A DNA stretch of 9,777 nt from Bryobacteraceae bacterium (GTDB taxonomy: Bacteria > Acidobacteriota > Terriglobia > Bryobacterales > Bryobacteraceae). The notes below the pieces were generated by a model. It saw nothing but the letters and a program-made list of their open reading frames with translations, had not been told where the DNA came from and did no database searches. Location of the stretch: the NCBI GenBank assembly GCA_030044325.1, contig JASHWA010000426.1:1-9777 (forward strand). The letters are read 5' to 3'. Both the position numbers and the translations under genes were made by a program. This document shows positions 1 through 8,029 of this stretch, one piece after another; the stretch's first letter is position 1, and the number at the start of each line of letters is the position of its first letter.

Positions 1-1133
1 CCACGGCTGAGCAACGCGATGTGCCGGTCCAGCGCGAATGGCTGGGTACTCTCACCGGCCTGGTCAACGCGGCGATCAACGCCGAGGTAACCGGATATCT
101 TTTGCGGCAGGATTATATGGAAGGCTCCTTTGTACGCAAGGGACAGTTGCTGTTCGAGATCGATCCGCGGCCATTCCAGGCTGCTGTCGATCAAGCCGCG
201 GGACAGCTCGCTCAGTCCAAGGCGCAGCTTTCGCAGGCGCAAGCAGGTCTCGTTCAGGCGCAGGCTCAGCTTCTGAGCGCTCAAGCCAATCAGCGCAAAT
301 CGCAGCTGGACGAGGAAAAATACGCGCCGCTTTTCAAGCAACAGGCCGTCACCAGGCAGGATCTCGATAACGCGGTCGAGACCAATCAATCCAACAAGGC
401 GCAGGTGGCCGCGGCCACGGCCCAGGTGGAAACCTCGAAAGCACAGATCGAGGCCGCCGGCGCCGCCGTAAAGGCTGCGGAAGCCGCGCTCGAAACGGCC
501 AAGGTGAATCTTGGCTTCACGAAGCTCACATCTCTTATCGACGGAATTGCCGGAGCCGCTACCGTTCAGGTCGGCAACCTGGTCAGCGCGGCGAGTCCGG
601 CGGTGACCACCGTCTCCACTCTCGATCCCGTCAAAGCAGTGTTCACCGTCAGCGAACAGGAGTATCTGAGTCTCGCGCGAGCCGACTCGCTTCAGCGCCT
701 GCGGCTGCAGTTGATCCTTGCGGACGGAACCACCCATCCCCACCCTGGACGATTCTCCTTCGCGGACCGCCAGGTGGATCCCAACACGGGCGCGATTCAG
801 ATGACCGCTCTGTTTCCGAATCCCGGCAACCTCCTGCGCCCTGGACAATACGCCATGGTGCGCGCCGTGACCGGGGAGAATCGAGGCGCCGTGCTGGTTC
901 CACAGCCCGCCGTAAACGAGCTGCAAGGCAGCTACGAGGTGGACGTGGTGGGGGCCGACAACCGCGTGACCACGCGACCGGTCCAAGTCGGCGACCGCGT
1001 CGGCGCCAAGTGGATCATCACCGGCGGTCTGAAACCTGGCGAACGCGTGGTTGTCGAGGGCCAGCAGAAGCTGCACTCCGGCATGCAAGTTCAGCCTGAG
1101 CCCTACGCGCCGGCTAATGAAAGGAGTCGATAA
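1..1133 (+). CDS. RND efflux periplasmic adaptor (HlyD/MexA-type membrane-fusion protein), 5' partial
   Basis: This is the periplasmic adaptor that bridges an inner-membrane RND pump and an outer-membrane channel. The frame is open to the left edge (first whole codon at 3-5), so the true start and lipid or signal peptide lie outside; the GTG at 21 is internal. In order one sees the first lipoyl half (about 78-170, with AEVTGYLL and then GQLLFEIDPRPF), a long Ala/Gln/Lys-rich alpha-helical hairpin (about 171-520) with heptad-like AQ repeats, the second lipoyl half (about 520-590, LTSLIDGIAG then VQVGNLV), and beta-barrel and membrane-proximal domains to the end (LRPGQYAMVRA, GLKPGERVVVEG). The gene ends at TAA 1131-1133, 2 nt before the pump start, as in a mexAB-oprM type operon. 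The family call is secure; the substrate cannot be read from the sequence. Confidence 0.95.
   Translation, partial: TAEQRDVPVQREWLGTLTGLVNAAINAEVTGYLLRQDYMEGSFVRKGQLLFEIDPRPFQAAVDQAAGQLAQSKAQLSQAQAGLVQAQAQLLSAQANQRKSQLDEEKYAPLFKQQAVTRQDLDNAVETNQSNKAQVAAATAQVETSKAQIEAAGAAVKAAEAALETAKVNLGFTKLTSLIDGIAGAATVQVGNLVSAASPAVTTVSTLDPVKAVFTVSEQEYLSLARADSLQRLRLQLILADGTTHPHPGRFSFADRQVDPNTGAIQMTALFPNPGNLLRPGQYAMVRAVTGENRGAVLVPQPAVNELQGSYEVDVVGADNRVTTRPVQVGDRVGAKWIITGGLKPGERVVVEGQQKLHSGMQVQPEPYAPANERSR
1121..1126 (+). promoter_or_regulatory. Ribosome binding site of the RND pump gene
   Basis: AAGGAG lies 9 nt upstream of the ATG at 1136 and fixes that start. It sits inside the last codons of the adaptor gene, so ribosomes finishing the adaptor arrive at the pump start, which favours translational coupling. 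Confidence 0.75.
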
Positions 1134-1135
1134 TC

Positions 1136-4100
1136 ATGTCCAATTTCTTTATCCGTCGGCCCATCGTCGCCATGGTCATCGCCATTCTGACCGTCATTGT
1201 CGGAATTGTGATGACGGTCACGCTGCCGGTGGCGCAGTTCCCCAACATCGCACCGCCCGAAATCCGCATGACGGCGACCTACGTCGGCGCCGACTCCAAG
1301 GCGCTGGAGCAGGCAGTCGCTACGCCCATCGAGCAGCAGATCAACGGCGTCGACAATCTCGACTATATGTGGTCGGTGAACGCCACGGGCAGCTCAACCA
1401 CGACGCTGTTCACCGATTTCGACCTCAAGACCGATCCCAACATGGATCTGATTTTGACGCAGTCGCGCGAACAGCTCGCCGCGCCTCAGCTTCCACCCGA
1501 GGTGAACAACTACGGCGTGACGTTAAGAAAGTCGACCACCGCCCCCCTGATGCTGATCGCGGTTTACTCGCCGCACGGCACTCGCGACGCCACCTTCCTC
1601 GCCAACTACGCATACATCAATCTGAATGATCCTGTTGCACGCTCCTATGGCGTCGGCCAGACCCAGATCTTCGGAGCGGGTCAGTATGCCATGCGCATGT
1701 GGGTGAAGCCCGATCAACTGGCCAAACTGAATATCACCGTAACCGACATTGTCAACGCCATTCAGGCCCAGAACACCGTGAATCCCGCCGGTCAGGTGGG
1801 CGGCGAGCCCGCGCCCCGCAACCAACAATTCACCTACGCCGTGCTGGCGCAGGGCCGCCTCACATCGCCCGCTGAATTCGGCAACATCGTTGTCCGCGAG
1901 GCCCCTGACGGCGGAACCGTGCGGGTCAAGGATGTCGCCCGCGTCGCACTGGGCGCGCAATCCTACTCCCTCCTCAGCCGGTTCAACGGCAAGCCGAGCG
2001 CCACCATCGCCGTCTACCAGTTGCCGGGATCGAATGCGGTTCAGACCGCGGCCGGCGTCCGGAAGCTCATGGCGCAAATGAAGCAGCGCTTCCCCGAAGA
2101 TGTCGACTACGCGATATCGCTCGACCAGACTCTGCCCGTTACGCAAGGCATGAAGGAAATCGTCGAGACTCTGGTGATCGCCATCGCGCTGGTGATTTTT
2201 GTGGTCTTTCTATTCCTGCAGGACTGGCGCTCCACGCTCATCCCGATGCTCGCGGTCCCCGTTTCGCTGATCGGCACGTTTATCCTTTTCCCCATCTTCG
2301 GTTTTTCCATCAACACCCTTTCCATGCTGGGCCTGGTGCTCGCAATCGGACTGGTGGTGGATGACGCCATCGTGGTGGTCGAGGGCGTACAGCGCCATAT
2401 CGAGGAGGGTCTGGCCCCTAAAGATGCTGCTCGCAAAGCGATGCAGGAGCTTTCCGGTCCCGTGGTGGGCATCGCGCTGGTGCTCGCATCGGTCTTTGTG
2501 CCGACCGCATTTATACCCGGCATCACCGGAAGACTGTATCAGCAGTTCGCGCTGACCATCGCCATCTCAGTGCTGTTGTCGGCTTTCAATGCGCTCACGC
2601 TTAGCCCGGCGCTGGCCGGCTTGCTGCTGAGGCCGGTTCAGCCCCGTGGCGACCGCCGCGGTCTGCTGGCAAGGTTTTTCGGCTTCTTCAATCGTTATTG
2701 GGAGCGCGCGACGGATGGCTTTGTTCACTGGTCCGGCGTGGTGATCCGCAAGGGCGCGCTCGTATTGGTGTTGCTGGCCGTCTGCGGCCTTGGCGCGATT
2801 TTCTTCGTGCGCCACCTGCCTTCCAGCTTTCTCCCGGACGAAGACCAGGGTTACGCATTTATCAGCATGCAGCTTCCCGTGGCGTCATCCATGGAGCGAA
2901 CCAGCGCCGCAGGCGCACAAGTCGAGAAAATTCTCGCCGGCACGCCCGGAGTCCAATACACCACCAGCGTGATCGGCTTCAATTTGCTCAGCTTCGCGCA
3001 GACCACCTACAACGCTTTCTTCTTCGTGACGTTCAAACCATGGGACCGTCGAAAAGCGCGAGACGAGCAATTTCAGGCGATCAAAAATAGCCTGAACCGT
3101 CAACTCAGCCGCCTTCCGGCGGGGACGGCTTTCAGCTTTTCGCCGCCTGCCATTCCAGGCGTCGGAACTTCCGGCGGTTTTCAATTTGTTCTCGAAGACC
3201 GCGCAGGCAAGGACGTTCAGTTTCTGGACGACAATCTGAACAAGTTCCTCGCCGCCGCGCGCAAGCGCCCCGAAATCGGCAATATCAGCACTACGTTTCT
3301 GCCAAGCGTGCCCCAGCGCTACATCCAGGTGGATCGCGACAAAGTGTTGAAGCAGGGCGTTGCCCTCACCGACGTCTACCGCACGGTTCAGGCTTACATG
3401 GGCGGTCTGTTCATTAATTACTTCAATGATTTCGGACGCACCTGGCAGGTGTACATTGAAGCCGAGGCGCCCTACCGCTCAAGCGTCGATACGCTGGGCC
3501 AGTTCTATGTGCGCAACGCGCAGGGCCAGGCGGTGCCGCTCGAGTCTCTGGCCAAATTCGAAACCCGCTCCGGCCCGGAATTCACCGTGCGCTACAACGA
3601 ATACCGCGCCGCGCAGATCAACGGCAGCGCTGCTCCCGGCTATAGTTCCAATCAGGCGACGGCGGCTCTGGAGGACGTCTTTCGCCAGACCATGCCCCGC
3701 GAAATGGGCTTCGACTACATGGGCATGTCGTATCAGGAGCAGAAAGCGCGGGAGGGCATCTCGTCGTGGGTGATCTTCGGGTTCTCTTTGGTGTTTGTGT
3801 TTTTGGTCCTCGCGGCGCTGTACGAAAGCTGGTCGCTCCCCTTCAGCGTGCTGTTGAGCACCCCGGTCGCGGTCTTCGGCGCCGTCGCTATTCTGTGGCT
3901 CCGTCGCGTGCTGATGGCCGCGTTCCTGCCCGCATACATGGTGCAGCTCGAAAATGACGTCTACATGCAGATCGCGCTGGTCATGCTGATCGGCCTCGGG
4001 GCCAAGAACTCGATTCTGATCGTCGCCTTTTCGAAGGACTTGTACCACAGCGGCAGGCCGCTGGTCGAAGCCGCGCTCGAAGGCGCGAGAGTCCGGTTCC

Positions 4101-4336
4101 GGCCGCTCATGATGACCGCGCTCGCCTTCATTGTCGGATGCATGCCGCTGTGGATCGCCTCCGGCGCCGGGTCGATCGCGCGTGAGGTGATCGGAACCAC
4201 GGCCATCGGAGGCATGTTGGCGGAGACATTCCTCGGCAGATTTTTCGTTCCCGCCATCTTCGTCTTGGTGGAAAAACTCTCGGGAACCCGGGCTCCCTTG
4301 AGAGATCCTTTGCCTTCGCCGGCTCTGGGAGACTGA
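1136..4336 (+). CDS. RND efflux transporter, HAE1 family (AcrB/MexB-like inner-membrane pump)
   Basis: A proton-driven trimeric inner-membrane pump that moves hydrophobic or amphiphilic compounds into the outer-membrane channel. It has 1066 aa (AcrB has 1049) and starts MSNFFIRRPIVAMV with TM1 at about 10-30. The proton-relay residues are present: D409/D410 in TM4 (VVDDAIVVVE), K957 in TM10 (GAKNSILIV), R987 and T994 in TM11, matching AcrB D407/D408, K940, R971 and T978 by motif alignment. TM7 is near 540-560, followed by LPSSFLPDEDQG. Oddities: about 13 extra residues between TM9 and TM10 (924-936); A964 where AcrB has E947; and E1030 and R1035 inside TM12. The TGA is followed after one base by the ATG of the channel gene. 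HAE1 membership is secure; the drug range is unknown. Confidence 0.97.
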   Translation: MSNFFIRRPIVAMVIAILTVIVGIVMTVTLPVAQFPNIAPPEIRMTATYVGADSKALEQAVATPIEQQINGVDNLDYMWSVNATGSSTTTLFTDFDLKTDPNMDLILTQSREQLAAPQLPPEVNNYGVTLRKSTTAPLMLIAVYSPHGTRDATFLANYAYINLNDPVARSYGVGQTQIFGAGQYAMRMWVKPDQLAKLNITVTDIVNAIQAQNTVNPAGQVGGEPAPRNQQFTYAVLAQGRLTSPAEFGNIVVREAPDGGTVRVKDVARVALGAQSYSLLSRFNGKPSATIAVYQLPGSNAVQTAAGVRKLMAQMKQRFPEDVDYAISLDQTLPVTQGMKEIVETLVIAIALVIFVVFLFLQDWRSTLIPMLAVPVSLIGTFILFPIFGFSINTLSMLGLVLAIGLVVDDAIVVVEGVQRHIEEGLAPKDAARKAMQELSGPVVGIALVLASVFVPTAFIPGITGRLYQQFALTIAISVLLSAFNALTLSPALAGLLLRPVQPRGDRRGLLARFFGFFNRYWERATDGFVHWSGVVIRKGALVLVLLAVCGLGAIFFVRHLPSSFLPDEDQGYAFISMQLPVASSMERTSAAGAQVEKILAGTPGVQYTTSVIGFNLLSFAQTTYNAFFFVTFKPWDRRKARDEQFQAIKNSLNRQLSRLPAGTAFSFSPPAIPGVGTSGGFQFVLEDRAGKDVQFLDDNLNKFLAAARKRPEIGNISTTFLPSVPQRYIQVDRDKVLKQGVALTDVYRTVQAYMGGLFINYFNDFGRTWQVYIEAEAPYRSSVDTLGQFYVRNAQGQAVPLESLAKFETRSGPEFTVRYNEYRAAQINGSAAPGYSSNQATAALEDVFRQTMPREMGFDYMGMSYQEQKAREGISSWVIFGFSLVFVFLVLAALYESWSLPFSVLLSTPVAVFGAVAILWLRRVLMAAFLPAYMVQLENDVYMQIALVMLIGLGAKNSILIVAFSKDLYHSGRPLVEAALEGARVRFRPLMMTALAFIVGCMPLWIASGAGSIAREVIGTTAIGGMLAETFLGRFFVPAIFVLVEKLSGTRAPLRDPLPSPALGD
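4327..4331 (+). promoter_or_regulatory. Ribosome binding site of the outer-membrane channel gene
   Basis: GGGAG lies 6 nt before the ATG at 4338, within the last codons of the pump gene. Together with the one-base gap between TGA and ATG this supports the chosen start and coupled translation. Confidence 0.6.
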
Positions 4337-4337
4337 A

Positions 4338-5753
4338 ATGAAAACTAAATTCTCGATTGCGATTGCCGCCGCCGCGCTGCTGCTCGCAAGTTGCACCGTC
4401 GGCCCCAACTACCGGCGCCCCCAGGTGGTTGTTCCATCCGGTTTTCGTGCGCCGGAGCCGCTTCCGGAAAATCAGGCTGCCTCGCTCGCGGACCTCAAAT
4501 GGTTCGAGGTTTTCCGCGACCCTCAGCTCCAGAGCATGATCAAGGTCGCGCTCGCGCAGAATTACGATCTCCGCGACGCGGTGGCGCGCGTCGACCAGGC
4601 GCGCGCCAATCTCGGGATCACCCGCTCCAACCAGTACCCGCAGGCGGGCGCTTCCGGGAATCTCCAGTTCACGCGCTTGTCTCGGGACGGGCAGACTCCC
4701 CTTCCCGCGTCGTTTCTCCCGAACCAGAATCGCAACTGGGGGCAAGCCGCGCTCGATCTGCTGTCGTTCCAGGTCGATCTGTGGGGACAATTACGCCGCG
4801 CCACGGAAGCCTCGCGAGCCAACCTGCTCAATGCCGACTGGAACCGCAAGACGGTGATCACCACCGTGGTGAGCCAGGTCGCGGCCGATTACTTCCAGTT
4901 GCTCGAGCTGGATTCGGAGCTGGCCATCTCGGAGCGCACGCTGGAGACGCGCCGAGCATCCCTTCAACTCACCAATGACCGTCAGGCCCACGGCATCGCC
5001 ACGCTCCTCGACGTGCGCCAGGCCGAGCAGCTCGTCGACACCGCGGCCGAGAGCATTCCCCAACTCAAGCAACAGATCGAACAGACCGAGGACCAGGTCT
5101 CCCTGCTGCTGGGGAAATCCCCCGGCGAGATTCGGCGCGCTCAGCGCTTCGACGCGGACACTTTCGCGCCCGAAGTGCCCGCGGGCCTTCCCTCGGCGCT
5201 GCTCGAGCGCCGTCCTGATATCCGCGCCGCCGAGGAGGCCATGATCGCCGCCAATGCCAACATCGGGGTAGCCAGGGCAGCGTACTTCCCGCAGATCAGC
5301 CTGACCGGCTCGATTGGCGGACAGAGTTCCAATCTCGCGCAACTGTTCTCCGGCCCCAGCGCCGCCTGGAGCTTCGTGCCGCAGATCACGCAGCCGATTT
5401 TCACCGCGGGACGCATCCGGAATAACGTGAGGCTGGCCCAAGCCCAGCGCGAAGACGCACAGATCGCCTATGAAAAATCCATCAGCACGGCTTTCGAGGA
5501 AGTTTCCGACGCGTTGATTGCGCACCAGCGCACGCACGAAAGCCGCGTCGAACAACAAAAATTAGTGATCGCTCTCGAGGATCGCAAGCGCCTCGCCTAC
5601 TCCCGTTACCAGGGTGGCGTGGACACGCAACTCAACGCCCTCGATGCGGACCGCGACCTGCTTTCGGCCGAGCTGTCGCTTGAGCAGATCCGCTACTCGG
5701 AACTTGTGAGCGTGGTGCAGCTTTATAAGGCCCTGGGAGGCGGATGGCAGTGA
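4338..5753 (+). CDS. Outer-membrane efflux lipoprotein, NodT/OprM family (TolC-like channel)
   Basis: The exit duct of the tripartite pump: a trimeric outer-membrane beta-barrel with a long periplasmic alpha-barrel. It has 471 aa, usual for OprM-like proteins. The N-terminus is a lipoprotein signal with lipobox LASC, lipidated Cys at residue 19, followed by TVGPNYRRP, the hallmark of this family. Two OEP repeats follow, roughly residues 60-250 and 280-465; the second begins near LLERRPDIRAAEEAM and AAYFPQISLTGS. The C-terminus YKALGGGW is the standard ending, so the gene appears intact. It is the last gene of the efflux operon; the next plus-strand gene is 159 nt away. Function in efflux is well supported by family and position. 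Confidence 0.96.
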   Translation: MKTKFSIAIAAAALLLASCTVGPNYRRPQVVVPSGFRAPEPLPENQAASLADLKWFEVFRDPQLQSMIKVALAQNYDLRDAVARVDQARANLGITRSNQYPQAGASGNLQFTRLSRDGQTPLPASFLPNQNRNWGQAALDLLSFQVDLWGQLRRATEASRANLLNADWNRKTVITTVVSQVAADYFQLLELDSELAISERTLETRRASLQLTNDRQAHGIATLLDVRQAEQLVDTAAESIPQLKQQIEQTEDQVSLLLGKSPGEIRRAQRFDADTFAPEVPAGLPSALLERRPDIRAAEEAMIAANANIGVARAAYFPQISLTGSIGGQSSNLAQLFSGPSAAWSFVPQITQPIFTAGRIRNNVRLAQAQREDAQIAYEKSISTAFEEVSDALIAHQRTHESRVEQQKLVIALEDRKRLAYSRYQGGVDTQLNALDADRDLLSAELSLEQIRYSELVSVVQLYKALGGGWQ

Positions 5754-5866
5754 CCGCCCGAGCGTCCCTTTCTGGCAAGCGGCGGGCGCAAGCCGGGGCG
5801 GCGGAGTCTGCACCGGCGGCAAGGAGAAGCGCGGAATTCACTCGGACTCGGACCGCATCCTGCTGC
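5754..5866. other. Intergenic spacer after the efflux operon
   Basis: A GC-rich non-coding stretch. CGCCCG (5755-5760) can pair with CGGGCG (5783-5788), but the loop is 22 nt and no T-run follows, so this is at best a weak stop or mRNA 3'-end structure. An AAGGAG at 5821-5826 is not followed by a start codon within about 20 nt. I see no gene or RNA here. Confidence 0.4.
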
Positions 5867-5894
5867 CTGCCTTCTGTGGACATTGCCTTATACT
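5867..5894 (+). promoter_or_regulatory. Candidate promoter of the methyltransferase gene
   Basis: TATACT at 5889-5894 is one mismatch from the -10 consensus. A weak -35 (CTGCCT, 5867-5872, three of six bases) sits 16 nt upstream. Transcription would begin near 5901, about 12 nt before the ATG at 5913, giving a very short leader. Inferred from sequence match only. Confidence 0.35.
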
Positions 5895-5912
5895 GAGGAC
5901 TGCTCGATTCCC

Positions 5913-6857
5913 ATGAAAAATCTCGTCAAGGAATTTGTTTTATTCGTGGGTCAGGCAGTTTCTTTCTTACTCATCGTCGCCGGTATTCTCGTGGTGACAC
6001 ATTTTCCGTATGACACCGATCGGCCGGTGCCGCCGGACGAGGCGGCGAAGGCGCGCGCATTCTACGCCACCGCGTATGATCTGAAAAAGAGCGTCGCCAT
6101 TTCGCCGCAAGAACAGAAATACGCCAAGACTGCCCTCGAGGGGGCGAAAGACTTCCATATAAAAGAGCATGTTGCCGATTTCGCCAGAGATTTCCGCCTG
6201 GCGGATAAGAGAGTCCTCGACATAGGCTCGGGTCAGGGCTATTTGCAGGATGTCGCCGAGGATTATACCGGTTTGGATATCTCGCCTTCGGTGGCGCATT
6301 ATTATCACAAGCGTTTCATCCTGGGCTCCGCCACCGCGCTGCCATTTGACGACAATACATTTGACGCCGCGTGGTCGATCTGGGTGCTGGAGCACGTTAC
6401 CAATCCGGAGGCTGCTCTAAGTGAGGCCCGCCGTGTCGTAAGGGACGGGGGCGTCCTTTTTCTTGGGCCGGCGTGGCACTGCGCTACCTGGGCGGCGGAC
6501 GGATATGACGTCCGGCCGTACTCCGACTTCGGAATAGTCGGAAAACTGACGAAAGCGGCGATACCGGCGCGCCGGCTTTTCGATCAGCTCGCGAACCCGC
6601 TCGTGCGGCTCTCGCGGGCAGCCGCCTGGAGCCTGATCCGCGAGCCGACCGCATTTCACTATGAACGACTGAATCCGAATTTTCAGACGTATTGGGAGCC
6701 GGACAGCGATGCGGTCAACTCGCTGGATTTTTATGAGATGGCATTGTGGTTTCAGTCGCGAGGGGATGAATGCCTGAGCTGCAATCTCGGCCGCGTTGTG
6801 TTGAGTCGGACGCAGGATGCTCTGATTGTGCGTGTGCATAAGCGGCCGCGATCCTAG
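5913..6857 (+). CDS. Membrane-anchored class I SAM-dependent methyltransferase (Methyltransf_11 type)
   Basis: A 314-aa protein with a class I methyltransferase fold that transfers a methyl group from S-adenosylmethionine to an unknown acceptor. Residues about 8-29 form one hydrophobic segment (uncleaved anchor or signal), followed by a linker to about 95. Motif I is VLDIGSGQGYL (101-111), the acidic residue after strand 2 is D122 in GLDIS, and the segment ALPFDDNTFDAAWS then VLEHV (142-162) is the usual region around motifs II and III. The C-terminal 130 residues are rich in Arg, Trp and Tyr and not recognised. I chose ATG 5913 and not TTG 5883 because the hydrophobic segment then begins at residue 8; a GAGG at 5895-5898 is 14 nt upstream, which is far. 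The gene stands alone and its 5' part looks less GC-rich than its neighbours. The fold is firm; substrate and topology are not. Confidence 0.88.
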   Translation: MKNLVKEFVLFVGQAVSFLLIVAGILVVTHFPYDTDRPVPPDEAAKARAFYATAYDLKKSVAISPQEQKYAKTALEGAKDFHIKEHVADFARDFRLADKRVLDIGSGQGYLQDVAEDYTGLDISPSVAHYYHKRFILGSATALPFDDNTFDAAWSIWVLEHVTNPEAALSEARRVVRDGGVLFLGPAWHCATWAADGYDVRPYSDFGIVGKLTKAAIPARRLFDQLANPLVRLSRAAAWSLIREPTAFHYERLNPNFQTYWEPDSDAVNSLDFYEMALWFQSRGDECLSCNLGRVVLSRTQDALIVRVHKRPRS

Positions 6858-6867
6858 CTCCGCGGCC
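6844..6867 (+). other. Inverted repeat spanning the methyltransferase stop codon
   Basis: GGCCGCG (6844-6850) and CGCGGCC (6861-6867) are perfect 7-bp arms with a 10-nt loop holding the TAG stop. No T-run follows, so it is not a canonical intrinsic terminator, but it may protect the mRNA 3' end or act with Rho. It could also be chance in GC-rich DNA. Confidence 0.35.
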
Positions 6868-6991
6868 TGTCGCGACGCTCGCATCGGTCACTCCGCTTCG
6901 GAGAAAACGCTCCATTCCACGCCGGCTTCCTGGTAGTGCCCGAATCGTGCGTTGACCGCTCCCTCTCGGACTCGCATTTCCGGCCATGCTG
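6868..6991. other. Intergenic spacer before the parvulin gene
   Basis: A non-coding stretch of about 120 nt. It holds a small hairpin, CTCCG (6891-6895) with CGGAG (6899-6903) and a 3-nt loop, followed by AAAA and not T, so it is not a plus-strand terminator; on the minus strand the T-run would precede the stem. A TTGACC at 6952-6957 resembles a -35 but is 34 nt from the -10-like box at 6992, too far to pair with it. Confidence 0.4.
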
Positions 6992-6997
6992 TAAAAT
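6992..6997 (+). promoter_or_regulatory. Candidate -10 element of the parvulin gene
   Basis: TAAAAT at 6992-6997 is one mismatch from TATAAT and lies 12 nt before the ATG at 7010. Transcription would begin near 7004, leaving a leader of about 6 nt. No -35 is evident at the normal distance and no Shine-Dalgarno is visible before the ATG, consistent with a near-leaderless message. Confidence 0.35.
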
Positions 6998-7009
6998 GAT
7001 TATTCCCCA

Positions 7010-8029
7010 ATGCAGCGAACGTTTACCGCAATCCTCGCTTTTTTTGTTTTGGCGGCGTGCAGCCGCTCGGTTCCCGCCAATGTCGCCGCGATGGTGAACG
7101 GCCGCGCCATCACCTACGCCGACCTCGAAAAACAATATCTATCCCAATTTCCGACCAATACCAACGAGCACACCAGCGAGGATCAGATGCAGAGCCAGAA
7201 GCTGGAAGTGCTCCGAACGCTGATCGACGGCGAAATCATGCTTCAGCGCGCGGAAAAAGAGGGCCTCATGGCTACCGACGCTGACGTCGATCAGAAATAC
7301 AACGAGCTCAAAGCCCCCTACACCCAGGAGGAATTCCAGAAGCAGCTCAACGCGCGCAAACTCACCGTCGACGATCTCAAAGCCCAGCTTCGCCGCGATC
7401 TGAGCGTCGCCAAGCTGTTCAACAAGGAGATCACCTCGCAAATCAGCATCAGCGACAAGGACATCGCCGACTTTTACAACTCCAATAAAGCCAGCTTCAA
7501 CCTGGCCGAGCCCCAGATCCACATGGCGCAGATCCTGGTGACGCCCAGCCCCGATCCGAACGTGCGGAATCTCAAAAACGATAAGGCGCAGGATGACGAG
7601 GAGGCTCGCAAGAAGATCGACAGCCTGTATCAGCGCCTGAGGATGGGCGACGATTTCTCCTCGATCGCGCAGAATTATTCCGAGGACCCGAATTCGTCGC
7701 AGAACGGAGGCGACCTGGGCTTCATTCCGGAATCCGCGCTCGATAAAGCCAATGCGGAATTGCGCAAGACGATTCTCACGCTGCGCCCGGGGGAAATTAC
7801 CGGGGTTTTGCGCACCGCCGAAGGCTACCGGATTCTGAAAGTCATCACGCGCGAGCCGGCCGGGCAGCGCGATCTGAGCGATCCCAAGGTCCAGCAGACC
7901 ATCCGCGAAACCCTCCTCAACCGCAAGGACCAGCTTTTGAAGGCGGCGTACTACGAAGTCGCGCGGAATGAGGCGAAAGTGACCAATTATTTCGCCAACC
8001 GGATTATCGGCTCGAAAGAGAAGAAATGA
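7010..8029 (+). CDS. Parvulin-type peptidyl-prolyl isomerase lipoprotein (SurA/PrsA-like)
   Basis: A periplasmic folding factor predicted to catalyse cis-trans isomerisation at prolines in exported proteins and to act as a chaperone. It has 339 aa. The N-terminus is a lipoprotein signal with lipobox LAAC, Cys at residue 17. Residues about 24-150 form a helical SurA-N-like chaperone domain (MVNGRAITYADLEKQYL then LRTLIDGEIMLQRAEKEG). The parvulin domain runs from about 167 to 285: IHMAQILV with H171, an insert rich in charged residues (about 180-200), SEDPNSSQNGGDLGF (GGDLGF at 233-238), LRPGEITGV, and EGYRILKV (271-278). In the last motif R274 replaces the His usual in GYHII, so isomerase activity may be weakened and chaperone function may dominate. 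Unlike SurA it has one parvulin domain. The gene stands alone and ends at TGA 8027-8029, inside the vapBC palindrome region. Confidence 0.92.
   Translation: MQRTFTAILAFFVLAACSRSVPANVAAMVNGRAITYADLEKQYLSQFPTNTNEHTSEDQMQSQKLEVLRTLIDGEIMLQRAEKEGLMATDADVDQKYNELKAPYTQEEFQKQLNARKLTVDDLKAQLRRDLSVAKLFNKEITSQISISDKDIADFYNSNKASFNLAEPQIHMAQILVTPSPDPNVRNLKNDKAQDDEEARKKIDSLYQRLRMGDDFSSIAQNYSEDPNSSQNGGDLGFIPESALDKANAELRKTILTLRPGEITGVLRTAEGYRILKVITREPAGQRDLSDPKVQQTIRETLLNRKDQLLKAAYYEVARNEAKVTNYFANRIIGSKEKK

Noticed and set aside
21..1133. GTG at 21 as the start of the adaptor gene
   Set aside because: The frame is open upstream to the window edge, with residues TAEQRD before the Val, and no signal peptide or lipobox is present, so the start lies outside.
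3479..4408. Long minus-strand open frame (309 codons) opposite the RND pump
   Set aside because: Its translation is low-complexity, rich in His, Arg and Gln, and mirrors the pump frame; typical antisense shadow in GC-rich coding DNA.
5883..5912. TTG start ten codons before the methyltransferase ATG
   Set aside because: It overlaps the -10-like box, would add polar residues before the hydrophobic segment, and is a rare start; ATG 5913 is more natural.
6891..6903. Hairpin CTCCG-CTT-CGGAG as an intrinsic terminator
   Set aside because: The stem is only 5 bp and is followed by A residues on the plus strand and no T-run on either strand in the right place.
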